DNA from: an uncultured Prevotellaceae bacterium | GTDB taxonomy: Bacteria; Bacteroidota; Bacteroidia; Bacteroidales; Bacteroidaceae | Assembly: GCA_947307015.1 (NCBI GenBank) | Contig: CAMZHV010000011.1 | Coordinates: 1-63,025 of the forward strand | DNA: 63,025 nucleotides | Direction of reading: 5' to 3' | In this document: piece after piece, positions 17,625-27,300 of the stretch | Numbering within the stretch: the first letter of the stretch is position 1 | Layout: each line of letters starts with the position of its first letter | Program-made: the position numbers and the translations under genes | The notes under the pieces: model-generated | Database searches by the model: none | Told to the model about the DNA's origin: nothing | Seen by the model: only the letters and a program-made list of their open reading frames with translations

Positions 17625-17701
17625 ACCCTTAGGAGACTTCGCGAGAACCCTTAGGAGTCTACGCGAGAACCCTTAGGAGACTTCATGAGAACCCTTAGGA
17701 G
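17625..17701. repeat. four 22-bp-phased direct repeats upstream of the recombinase
   Basis: acccttaggag recurs at 17625, 17647, 17669 and 17691, exactly 22 bp apart (about two helical turns), linked by variants of 'acttcgcgaga'. The phasing suggests protein binding on one DNA face, for example accessory sites for the recombinase or a regulator. The rest of 17520-17912 shows no gene. Confidence 0.75.
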
Positions 17702-17912
17702 TCATGATCCTTGTATCCGTAGCGCAAAAAATCACATACTCCTGTTCATTGAGGTTGTAGAAGCGGTATATCAAGAGTGAAATGAGGAAGATATTGGCAG
17801 AAACGACGTTTGAACATAGGAAAAATACGCTGAAACATGAAAAAAGGATGGAAAAATGTTCCCATTGTGAGGGTTTTTACCCATTTTTGCGGCTCGTTTA
17901 AAATATGATACT

Positions 17913-18806
17913 ATGAACTATTTACAACTTATCTACGACCTTGCAGAGCAAAAAGAGCTGACAGGTCATACCAGAACGGCAGCTAACTACCGTTCGGCAG
18001 CGAGGGCATTCACTCGTTTCCTCCATACTAGAGACATGAACGAACTGCACATCGAACGCCTTACGCCTGTGTTGGCGATGCAGTTTGAAAACTACTTACT
18101 ACATACTCAGGGCGTATGTCGTAACACCAGCAGTTTCTACATCCGTCAGTTGCGCGCTGCCTATAACACGGCTGTCCGTGATGGATGCTGCACAGACCTT
18201 CAGCCATTCCGTGATGTCTACAAGAGTGTGGCGGCTACACGCAAACGTGCAGCCGAGGCAGAAGACCTACAGCGCCTTTTTCATCTCGACCTCACAGATA
18301 ACCCCGAACTCATGTTCTCGCGAGATCTCTTCTATTTCTGTTTCCTTGGCAGAGGTATCCCCTTCATAGACCTCGTTAAGTTGCAGAAACGACATATCGA
18401 AGGTGCGCACCTCATCTATCAGCGCAGTAAGACAGGGCAGCTGGTTGTTGTGGAGCTTGCGCCTGCCATGAAAAGCATCATTGAACGGTGGCATCAGGCA
18501 ACATCCCGATGCCTTTTTCCCATCCTCCCCGCTGGTTTTACGCAGCGCAGCTACGACTCTGCACTGCGCCGCTATAACCGTCATCTGAAGCATCTCTCGC
18601 ATCTTTGTGGCCTGGAGTGCCATCTTTCATCCTATATCGCGCGCCACAGTTGGGCATCCGAAGCATACCGTTTAGGTGTGCCGATACAGACAATCAGCAC
18701 TTGCATGGGGCATACTACAGAAGAAACGACCCACATCTACCTTCGCTCACTCTCGACCACGCATATCGACCAATCGGCTCGAACCGTCCTCAAGGTCTAT
18801 GGATGA
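17913..18806 (+). CDS. tyrosine recombinase (candidate DNA invertase)
   Basis: 297 residues. An N-terminal SAM-like core-binding domain (about 1-100) is followed by a phage-integrase catalytic domain. Catalytic residues visible: Arg in 'FLGRGIPFIDL', Lys in 'QRSKTGQL', 'SSYIARHSW' (the first His of the HxxR box is replaced, as often in Bacteroidetes members), His in 'TCMGHTTEE', and the nucleophile Tyr in 'THIYLRSL'. Length and features match the Bacteroidetes recombinases that flip surface-gene promoters; XerC/XerD-like chromosome resolution is less likely given the location. It lies alone between the two inverted leaders. Target sites are inferred, not shown. Confidence 0.92.
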   Translation: MNYLQLIYDLAEQKELTGHTRTAANYRSAARAFTRFLHTRDMNELHIERLTPVLAMQFENYLLHTQGVCRNTSSFYIRQLRAAYNTAVRDGCCTDLQPFRDVYKSVAATRKRAAEAEDLQRLFHLDLTDNPELMFSRDLFYFCFLGRGIPFIDLVKLQKRHIEGAHLIYQRSKTGQLVVVELAPAMKSIIERWHQATSRCLFPILPAGFTQRSYDSALRRYNRHLKHLSHLCGLECHLSSYIARHSWASEAYRLGVPIQTISTCMGHTTEETTHIYLRSLSTTHIDQSARTVLKVYG

Positions 18807-19144
18807 CCCAAGCAGAAAACTCGTTTCTGAAACATTTCAGTAAAATAGTCCCTACACCTTATTATAATATACGCGCGCGAACCTTTTATTATTTTTGCAC
18901 TCCTCATTCCCGTCGAAAATGTGCCAGATGATGACTAAAATGATGGCAGAAATTACCCTGCGAAAGGCCTCGTTTGATGTTAACTTCAGAACAGGTTGCA
19001 GAGGGGCCCTTGACGACAGATTTTTGTACCTTCACCAAACGTTAAAAACACAAAAAAAGTATGCTTTTGTACCCGTTTTTTGTCCGAAAACACCCCTCAG
19101 ACCGCTTTTTTTGCGGTTTTAGAGCATTTTTTTAATAACTTTTT
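18807..19144. other. non-coding stretch between recombinase and switch promoter
   Basis: No gene is supported. It holds a TATTTTTG box (18890-18897, plus) without a good -33, and a small hairpin ccgcttttttgcgg near 19100. The hairpin may insulate the promoter that follows from read-through. Confidence 0.5.
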
Positions 19145-19174
19145 TTGGTGAGAATGAAATTATGCGTACATTTG
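19145..19174 (+). promoter_or_regulatory. switch promoter, now facing giant lipoprotein 2
   Basis: TTG (19145-19147, within a T run), 19 bp, TACATTTG (19167-19174): a perfect Bacteroidetes promoter. It ends 14 bp before the right inverted repeat, inside the predicted invertible segment, so inversion would aim it at giant lipoprotein 1. Transcription should start near 19181, giving a ~210-nt leader. Confidence 0.85.
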
Positions 19175-19188
19175 CACCGAAATAGACA

Positions 19189-19386
19189 TCCATCTCTCCC
19201 GAAGAGGTGGTATATTAACGTGAAAAACCGGGTTTAAGGAGACCCGTCAACGCTAAAGTACGAAACAGAAAAAGAGAGAAACGCCCTAAAAACGACGTGC
19301 AGCGGCTAAGCCAGCTGCCGCCAAGCAAAAATGAAAGAGAAAACAAACAATTATCAACCATTCAATAACCCTTTTTTAAAAATTTT
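19189..19386 (+). repeat. right inverted leader repeat of the switch
   Basis: Inverted partner of 16821-17019. The perfect 22-bp outer part is 19189-19210. Downstream the leader carries cgggtttaaggagacccg, the same hairpin as the left copy with a compensating G-U/A-U change, and the shared 'gagaaaacaaacaa' and 'ataaccctttttt' tracts just before the ATG. Confidence 0.88.
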
Positions 19387-19393
19387 TATCTCT

Positions 19394-22300
19394 ATGTACA
19401 AAAAAATTTTTAGCGCGATCTTGTTCGGAGTGCTTACCATCGCTTCGACAAGTACGTTCGTGTCTTGTAAGGATTATGATGATGACATCAAAAACCTACA
19501 AGAACAGATCAACGATCTGGTCAACACCAAGATTGCGACGATCAACACCACGATCACTACGTTGCAGACTAACTTGACCGCGATCGAAAATGCCTACAAG
19601 GCTGCTGATACTCAGCTTGAGAATGGCTACAAGGAGGGAGACAAGCAGACTCTTGCTTCTGCAAAGGCTCTTATCGAAGATGCTATCACCAAGCTGCAGA
19701 CTGCTCACGACAAGGATGTCGCTACGCTCAACGCAAAGGACGCCGAGCTCGACAAGGCCATCGTTGCAGCAAATCAGCAGATTCAGGACATCTTGAAGCT
19801 GCTCTCTGACCAGAACGGCAACATCGTTCAGGTGGGTAAGGATCTCAAGACTCTTTCTGACAAGCTGTCTGACTTCGAGAACAAGTGGGGCAACCTCAGC
19901 GAGGCTTTCACCAAGCTGACAACCCGTGTCACTAACCTTGAGGACGCTCTCAAGGCTCAGCAGGCTTCTCTCGATGAGTTGGCCAAGGCCATCGCTAATG
20001 GAACTAATCCTAGTGGCATTGATGACGCTACTTTGAAGGCTGACATTGCCAAGGCTGGTGAGCGTATCAATGAGCTGGATGCTAAGATTAAGCAACTGAG
20101 CGCAAGCTTGGATTCCAAGTACGATGAGCTGAAGGGTGATATCAGCACAATTAACGGTACAATTGCTGAGTTGAAGGCTGCACACCTGACCTTCGCTACG
20201 AAGTCTGATCTTCAGGATCTGAGCGCTACCGTCACTAATGTTCGCACATACGCTGAGGGCATTGCTGCTGATGTTACCGTTCTTGACGTTCTCGTTAATC
20301 TGCTTGCTGAGGATCTCCGCAGCCTCGTCCTGATGCCGAAGCTCTTCGTTGACGGTATCGAGACTATCGAGTATCCTTATCTGAAGTATGCTCTTCTGGA
20401 TCTCTCCAACCCCTACAACATCACCCGTAAGGAAGCTGACGTTGTGGCTAAGGTTAACCTCCAGAACCTGACCGACTTCTATGACAGAACTGTCAATGAC
20501 TCTGTGTTCTATGGTCCCGTGTGGCCCGTTGACTACCACATGAATCCTGGTAACGCTTCCACCACTTGGAATGAGATTCAGGGTTACTATGCATACGAAG
20601 CTGAAGTTACCTCTACTCGCGCTGGTAGCCTCTTCGGAACAACACCTTCCAACCAGAACAACAAGTTCGGCATCGTTTCTCCCGAGAAGTATGACAACTA
20701 CTACAATGACAACGACCTCGTTTGGAAGAACGCCAATGGTATCCTGACCGCTGGTCTGCAGATCAAGAACATCAACCTGATCGACGATCCCAACAACCAC
20801 TTCCCCGGCGACGTTGCTGAAAGCGCCAATAGTGCTTATAATGTACAGGTTGCCCTTCAGGCTAAGAGCACTCAGAACGGCGACGCTACGAAGGACACTG
20901 TCATCACTTCTGACTATGCTTCGATCCTGCCCGAGAAGATTAAGATCGAGGCTCTGATCTGGAACTCTCACCCCGACTACTGGGATAAGGACAACGACCG
21001 CATCAAGGACTTCTGGGAGAACAAGAAGGGCTATGGCCCCGCCACAGGTCTTGCTTTCGGTGCTGTTCCTGCTTCTGCTAACACCCCGAGCGGCTGGAAC
21101 TATGGTTATCGCAAGGGCGACCAGAACAACACCATGGGTCGTGATACCATCTGCCCCATCAACAAGAAATGGTGCCACGTTTGGGCTACTCCTGAAGAGG
21201 CTCTCCTCCACCCGGCTGACATTGAACTCTATGTTCACAACCGCAGCGGTATCAAGCTGATCCAGTACCTCGGTGTACACTACTTCTACGAGCAGAATCC
21301 TCCTCTCACCGCCAACGTGAAGGCTAACGCCGGTGTGAAGACTTGGAAGTACGATGCAGTTGAGCTCCGTCGCCTCGGCCTCGTCTGGGAATTCGACACC
21401 CTCGACTACTACGTTGACAAGAACCAGACACACGACAGCCGTTACCTCTCCATCAACCACGCTGATGGTACCATCGTTGCTCAGAACGTTAAGGAGAGCG
21501 GCGCTACTTACGAGGATGAGACCGCAACTGCTGTAGGTCGTGAGCCTCTGGTACGTGTTCGTCTGTATCACATCAACAACGGTAAGGATAAGCCCGTCCT
21601 CGACGGTTACATCCGCGTTCACATCACCCAGCCCGAACTTCTCGAAATCGTGAAGTATCCCGCATGGAATGTTACTTTCGACCTCTGCAACGACGCTGAG
21701 ACTGCTTGGACAACTTGGGCACAGTTCAGCAAGTGGGTGCTCACCGACGAGCTCAACAACATGGAGAAGGAGCAGTTCGATGCTCTCTATCAGGCTGACA
21801 TCGTCGCTGGTTCCGCTCTGAACACTCAGTTCATCAAGGAAATGACTCAGTACAGCAAGCCTCGTTCCACTTCTTCCGAGAACAAGTTCTATGGTTACAA
21901 GCAGCTCGATGACCTCGCAGCTGGTGTGAAGCCCACTGTTAACGACAAGATCGGTCACATCGTACAGCGCTACGACGAAATCGGTACGACCAACCATGTC
22001 TACAAGTGGTACATCTCCGCTGAGGAAATGGAAGCCCTGACTCACGATCAGAGCACTTGGGACAACGTCATCACCATTGAGCGTTACATCCACTACACTG
22101 GTCACTTCTACAGCACAACTAACCCCAACAACAGTGGTGCTAAGTATGATGACATCTTCATCAAGCTGACCCTCAAGGTTAATCGCGCTGAAGTTCCGAC
22201 TTCTATCACGAGCAAGCGTGACGAGAACTACTGGTACAACTGGGAAGGCAGCTGGGCTCCTTACTGGAAGCAGGAAGGCACCGATCGTCTGCAGTCCATC

Positions 22301-23791
22301 GCTAACAATACTCCTTATCCGCAGGATGGCGGTCGCACAGTGCCTTGGCGTAACAACATCCTCAGCACATGGGATGGCAACAAGGTTAATGTGACCAACT
22401 CCACCGGTGGCTCGAAGTTCTACTTCGCTCCGTTCGAGTATGAGATCAAGGCTCTTGACGGAACTGTTTACGTCATTACCCCGAAGCGTGGTAGCGGTGA
22501 TAACATCTACGACAAGTTCATCTGCAAGTACTGGAATGAGACTCACGCTTACAAGCTTGATCAGACTAATCCGTTCAACTCTGCTAAGCTCGAAGAGAAC
22601 AATGTCATCATGAAGCAGTGCGCTATCCGCTACCAGCCCGATGTCGATGGCATCCAGAAGGCTTATGGCATGGCAGTTGCTACAGTTGCTGACGCTTCCG
22701 CATGGCCGAAGGCTGACGGTGTATTCTCCAACGATACTCTCTATGCTTACAAGAAGTCTGAGGCTTCTGCTCGCGAATATGAGCCTATCGCTATCATCAC
22801 CAACACAGCTACTGGTACTGGCGGTGGTCAGGTTGTCCTCCTCCACGAGTATGTTGAGAACAAGTGGCTCAATACCAACGATCAGCCCAGTGGCAACAAG
22901 TACACTCAGGCTAACGAGTGGGATAAGGAAAATGCATACGCTGAGGCTTGTGTCAACGCTGTTGGCTACATCACTGAGATTGTCCGCGACAACAATGGTC
23001 TGATGACCGGTGAGTTCAAGGATAAGGGTAATCCTCTGAAGGATCAGCTCCGCAGCTATGTCGGCGTGGTTGCTACCAGCAAGTGCAACATCGCTAACCA
23101 GATGAACGACCAGCGCACGAAGAACTACACTGTCTTCCAGATGCCTTGGGAGCGTCCTATCAACTACCTCCAGGAGAATGACTTCATGATCGACGCTATC
23201 AACAACGCTGACTACATCTACATCGTAGACCTCATCAAGCTGTATGACTGGCGTGGTGTCAACGAAGGTCACATGTGGGGCGATACTCAGTTCTGGGGTA
23301 AGGAATGGGAACCCTGGCAGTGGCTCTGGGCTTACTACAATGTGAAGTCGATTTCTGTTGACCTCCGTACAAGCTCTGTTATGACTAACTTGTCCGACGC
23401 TGGTGCAGACGGTCGTAAGAACAACTTCGTCAAGCTCAGCACTGTTTCCAACCAGGTTCAGCTGACCGCTAAGGGTGCTGCTGCTTATGTAACCTTCGAC
23501 AACACTGACTTTGGTTCTACAGACGCTCACTTCCCGCTCCGCACTGCTCCAACAGACTTCAATAGCCATGATCGTAACCAGGCTCTCATCGAGTACATGG
23601 GTCTTGATAATGACGAGATTGAAACACTTGATCTTGAAAAGGCTCGCTTCGGTTACATCAAGTACGAGAACAATGGTCAGAACGTACACGACTTCGAGGT
23701 TAAGGTTCCTGTTTCCATCGTCTACGATTGGGGCCGCATCTTCGATCAGCCGATTACGATTCACATCCACTACACTCGTGGTAACAACTAA
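19394..23791 (+). CDS. giant coiled-coil surface lipoprotein 2 (right arm, predicted ON)
   Basis: 1465 residues from the ATG at 19394, which matches the start of its partner; an upstream ATG at 19331 would bury the signal peptide. Lipobox TFVSC then KDYDDDI. A coiled coil spans about residues 30-300 ('LQEQINDLVNTKIATINTTITTLQ'). A large Trp/Tyr/Asn-rich ectodomain ends 'ITIHIHYTRGNN'. Over about 1,420 codons no TTA, CTA or TCA codon occurs, a very strong codon bias that suggests one of the most abundant proteins of the cell. A consensus promoter and a terminator (23825-23865) bracket it. By family and context it is probably a phase-variable surface-layer-like protein; its function is not known. 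Confidence 0.9.
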   Translation: MYKKIFSAILFGVLTIASTSTFVSCKDYDDDIKNLQEQINDLVNTKIATINTTITTLQTNLTAIENAYKAADTQLENGYKEGDKQTLASAKALIEDAITKLQTAHDKDVATLNAKDAELDKAIVAANQQIQDILKLLSDQNGNIVQVGKDLKTLSDKLSDFENKWGNLSEAFTKLTTRVTNLEDALKAQQASLDELAKAIANGTNPSGIDDATLKADIAKAGERINELDAKIKQLSASLDSKYDELKGDISTINGTIAELKAAHLTFATKSDLQDLSATVTNVRTYAEGIAADVTVLDVLVNLLAEDLRSLVLMPKLFVDGIETIEYPYLKYALLDLSNPYNITRKEADVVAKVNLQNLTDFYDRTVNDSVFYGPVWPVDYHMNPGNASTTWNEIQGYYAYEAEVTSTRAGSLFGTTPSNQNNKFGIVSPEKYDNYYNDNDLVWKNANGILTAGLQIKNINLIDDPNNHFPGDVAESANSAYNVQVALQAKSTQNGDATKDTVITSDYASILPEKIKIEALIWNSHPDYWDKDNDRIKDFWENKKGYGPATGLAFGAVPASANTPSGWNYGYRKGDQNNTMGRDTICPINKKWCHVWATPEEALLHPADIELYVHNRSGIKLIQYLGVHYFYEQNPPLTANVKANAGVKTWKYDAVELRRLGLVWEFDTLDYYVDKNQTHDSRYLSINHADGTIVAQNVKESGATYEDETATAVGREPLVRVRLYHINNGKDKPVLDGYIRVHITQPELLEIVKYPAWNVTFDLCNDAETAWTTWAQFSKWVLTDELNNMEKEQFDALYQADIVAGSALNTQFIKEMTQYSKPRSTSSENKFYGYKQLDDLAAGVKPTVNDKIGHIVQRYDEIGTTNHVYKWYISAEEMEALTHDQSTWDNVITIERYIHYTGHFYSTTNPNNSGAKYDDIFIKLTLKVNRAEVPTSITSKRDENYWYNWEGSWAPYWKQEGTDRLQSIANNTPYPQDGGRTVPWRNNILSTWDGNKVNVTNSTGGSKFYFAPFEYEIKALDGTVYVITPKRGSGDNIYDKFICKYWNETHAYKLDQTNPFNSAKLEENNVIMKQCAIRYQPDVDGIQKAYGMAVATVADASAWPKADGVFSNDTLYAYKKSEASAREYEPIAIITNTATGTGGGQVVLLHEYVENKWLNTNDQPSGNKYTQANEWDKENAYAEACVNAVGYITEIVRDNNGLMTGEFKDKGNPLKDQLRSYVGVVATSKCNIANQMNDQRTKNYTVFQMPWERPINYLQENDFMIDAINNADYIYIVDLIKLYDWRGVNEGHMWGDTQFWGKEWEPWQWLWAYYNVKSISVDLRTSSVMTNLSDAGADGRKNNFVKLSTVSNQVQLTAKGAAAYVTFDNTDFGSTDAHFPLRTAPTDFNSHDRNQALIEYMGLDNDEIETLDLEKARFGYIKYENNGQNVHDFEVKVPVSIVYDWGRIFDQPITIHIHYTRGNN

Positions 23792-23824
23792 TCACTGTTA
23801 GATTGAACCAATAATGCTCTTAAT

Positions 23825-23865
23825 AGAGAGTGCGTCTAAAGAGAGTTAGGCGCACTCTCTTTTTT
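23825..23865 (+). terminator. terminator of giant lipoprotein 2
   Basis: Stem agagagtgcg / cgcactctct followed by a T tract, 33 bp after the stop codon. Confidence 0.88.
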
Positions 23866-23883
23866 ACAAACAAAAATTACAAA

Positions 23884-24363
23884 ATGAAAAAATATCTACT
23901 TCCTCTTATGGCCATCGCCCTCGTAGCCTTTGCAGCCTGCACGGGTACGGACAAGAAGACGGATAGCCAGGAATATCAAGAAGGCCTTACAGCCCAGGAT
24001 AGCACGATTATGCTGCAAAAGTGCGACAGTTGCATGCAGCTCCTTTCAGAGGGACGTATTGAAGACGCCCTCGATATGCTTGTCGAATATGACGACAGCC
24101 TCCAGCAGGTGTCTCCGCTAAGTGATGAGACGCGTGCCTCCTATAAGAGAAAATTCACGTTGTTCCCTGTTATCAAGTACGATCTCCAGTATGTCTCGTT
24201 CATGGAGGCAGGTCTGAATGACGCTAAATATGAAGTGCAGTTCGGTCCTGATGAGGCCGGTGCTCCCAAGACAGCTTTTATGTTTAACCCTGTAAAGGTC
24301 GATGGACAGTGGTACCTCTGTGTGAAGACAGCTAGCCAGGCTTTCGACTCTTTCGATCGCTAA
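23884..24363 (+). CDS. small lipoprotein of unknown function
   Basis: 159 residues from the ATG at 23884; the longer in-frame start at 23830 lies inside the terminator hairpin. The signal peptide ends AFAAC (Cys18). The mature protein is acidic; it has a helical first half ('DSTIMLQKCDSCMQLLSEGRIEDALDMLVEYDDSLQQ') and a beta-like second half ending 'WYLCVKTASQAFDSFDR'. No family is recognised. It is followed after 22 bp by the 1070-residue secreted protein, so they are probably co-transcribed. Confidence 0.8.
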   Translation: MKKYLLPLMAIALVAFAACTGTDKKTDSQEYQEGLTAQDSTIMLQKCDSCMQLLSEGRIEDALDMLVEYDDSLQQVSPLSDETRASYKRKFTLFPVIKYDLQYVSFMEAGLNDAKYEVQFGPDEAGAPKTAFMFNPVKVDGQWYLCVKTASQAFDSFDR

Positions 24364-24385
24364 AGATATAATAATTACAACGTCC

Positions 24386-27300
24386 ATGAAACGAATCCTA
24401 TTAGCCCTGTGTATTCTGCTGCCCTTGACGGCTCATGCCCAGAAGCGTCACGAGTATACTTTTGATTTTACGAAGCCTGCTGAATTGAATCCTCCTGTCA
24501 TTGTAGATGAGGAAGATTATAATGGTGCAGAGTATTCTTTAAGAAATACAGTATTAAAGAGTAGTGACGGCATGGTAACGGTCACTTTCATTGGACGTGA
24601 CGAAGATGGCCGTGGCGGTGTCCTCAAGACGGGTTGGCTGGACGAGCAAACTCAACTCTATGACCATTTCCTTTTTATTGCCCGAGGTGGTAACATGGTG
24701 GTTACGGGTAATGGAGTGCAACTCGATTCCTTAATCTTCAGTGCTTCCAGTTTCGTTGGTAATTTGAAATTGCTCTCTCCCGAAGGCGTAGGTCTCATTG
24801 ATGCCCGCAATGAGAGTTGGTTTAGTAATGGTGCTACAGGTATCACTGAACTGGTGTATACGAACTATGGACAAGTACCGAATATCCGTCAGTTCACGGT
24901 TATCTACCGTTCACCGATGGATGTCCTTGTACCTGTCACAGTCACTCCCGCCGACAAGGCAGAAGTTCATTCTATCGAAACCATAGAGTTGTCTTATGCC
25001 GATCCCGTCAAATTAGGCGCAAATGCTAAGTTCGAACTTACCGGCCCCCGCGGCTTCAATCCTGTGCTGATGGATGCTCAGGTGGTTGGCAAGAAGGTTG
25101 TCCTGTCTCTGCCTGATGGCGTGACTATAGACGAGTCTACTGTGTCGCGTCGTGGCACATATACCTTGACCATTGCTGCTGAATCTATCATTGGCGATGA
25201 TGAGGATGGCTATTATAACAAGAAGACAACATATACATTCAAGGTTGTCGAGGCATTCAATAAGTTTGAGAAGATTTCCGTTTGGCCAGATGATCAAGTT
25301 GAGCAAGTCACTGAGATTCCTAATGGTATTGTTGTAGGCTTTCCCACTGAAATTGGCAAGTTCTCAGCTGATGATATTAAACTCGTTGACCGCGAAGGCA
25401 CCACTATTCGCACCCTCAAAGCTCAGTGGCTTCAGGAGGAAGAATACACAGACGAGTATCCGTACTACAAGCATGATAAGGATATCTACACCTTTGTGAA
25501 GTTTGTCTTCACGGGCAGCAAGACAGCTGCTGTCAAGGCAACAGGAATATATCATCTCACTGTTCCAGAAGGCTTTATATGGAACAACAACTATGATGCA
25601 GATGCCGAAGATGAGGGTACGTCTAATGGCGCACTCTTCAATCCGGAATTCTCGATTGAATATAATGTCAACGGTGTGGTCTATCCGTCCGATGAAGTCC
25701 TGCAGGCTGCCAAGGATCTTTTAGCCATCACTGGTGCTGGTTATCCTGCCGCTAACAGTCCTTCTCGTCTGGAGCTGGCGAGGTTAGTAGAGGAAGGTAT
25801 TGGTGCAGACGCTGTGTTTGAGGAGGCTATGGCTGCTTTCTATGCTGAGACCCTTATTGAGATGCCCAAGGACGGTTACTATCTGCTCTCCGCAGTAGGT
25901 TCTGATGGACAGGAAGAATTCATTAGCTATGAGAATGGCAAGGTTGGCCTGACGAAGAATGTGGACGATGCCGCCCATCTCTTGGCTTCGGTCAATACCG
26001 ATGACGGTACACTCGTATTTGAGACTCCTGACCACAAATTCCTTAAGCAGATGATGCCTACGGGTACAAATGTATCGGAGGCCAAGGGTAAGGCCAACAA
26101 ACTGACCTTCTCCCGCCTGATTCTGAAGGATGATGACGGCCACGACATTTATACCCCGCAGCAACTGTTTGGTCTGTGGAGCATCAGTGGAATCATTGGA
26201 ACGAATGATGAGCAACAAGATATCATGGCTTATACGCTGGTCAACCTCCAGACGCTCTCATTCGCTACGGATCGCGACAAGTCACTCCGCTACTTCAGCA
26301 CGACTGAGACGAATGCTTTCCGTCTTACCGAGACCAATGAGCCTATCCCGGCAGCCACATATACACTTGATCCCGCCTCCGGTACATCGCTCGAAGCGCT
26401 ACAGCGCATCGTCATCACTTTCACGAATATCAATGAGGTGAGCGTAGTGGAAAATGCCAAGTCGCTTATAACTCTCGTCGGTACAAATACCTTAAAATAT
26501 AACCCGACGAAGGTTAACCTCATTGAAGGAAAGAAGAACCAGTACCTTCTCTATTTCGAGGATGTTAAGGCTGGTAACTTCACGTTGACGATTCCCAAGG
26601 GTACCTTCACCTGGACCTTCGATAGCCGCAAGGCTAATATTCAGGAGATCACGGCCAGCTATATCGTGAAGAGCGGTATCGACTTCAACTTCGATTACGA
26701 GATACGTCATCGTATCTATTATCCCGACCTGCCCCTCATTGATATTCCGATGCGTGATCAGGATTTGGGCTCCTTCCACCTTTTCATCAACGAGAAGACT
26801 CCCTTCATTCCTGATACTAACCGCGAAATCACCATCACAGACCTTGACTTGTACAAAGTGATTGCTCGTGGCCATCTGGAGCAGGATCCGTCATATAATA
26901 ATCCTGATTATCCTGAAGCAACAGCGTTGCGCTTCGTCCTTGATGAGCCCAGAACTATTACTCCTGGCTCAATTCCTCCTGATGTTTACCAGTACAACTT
27001 CTTCGAGGGATGTATGGGTGATGAAAACTTCGGCAAGTGGCTGAAAGACCCGCAATCTATCTCAAAGCGTGATTGTCACGTCAATAACTACCTGTATCCG
27101 ATGTTCACGCTTGACAATGATCGTGCGAACCTGGTATTCTCACCGAAAGCAGGTCCTTCTGCTGCCTTCATCACGTCGCTCTCTGATGTTGTCATCTCAT
27201 TCCCCTATTATCAAAAGGTTGAGATTGTAGGCGAGAATACTGTCAAGGCTGTCAATACGCTCTATAACGATGAGATCGTGTCTGCGCTTGAACCTGTCGA

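Noticed and set aside
17625..17701. Possible CRISPR array (also 48259-48354)
   Set aside because: Units are 11-20 bp with 10-bp gaps, too short for repeats and spacers, and there are no cas genes.
17913..18806. Recombinase as XerC/XerD or as a prophage integrase
   Set aside because: No phage genes or tRNA attachment site nearby, and the inverted leaders around it fit a local invertase better.
18895..19122. 75-codon frame between recombinase and switch promoter
   Set aside because: Low-quality composition, covers the small hairpin, no family resemblance; kept as non-coding.
19496..23770. A 1,424-codon open frame antisense to giant lipoprotein 2
   Set aside because: It is codon-aligned with the real gene and stays open only because TTA, CTA and TCA are absent there. 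The product is hydrophobic beta-like nonsense without signal or motifs.
12879..24363. Idea that the two small lipoproteins (12879-13214 and 23884-24363) are mirror duplicates
   Set aside because: They share position but no visible sequence similarity beyond the signal peptide.
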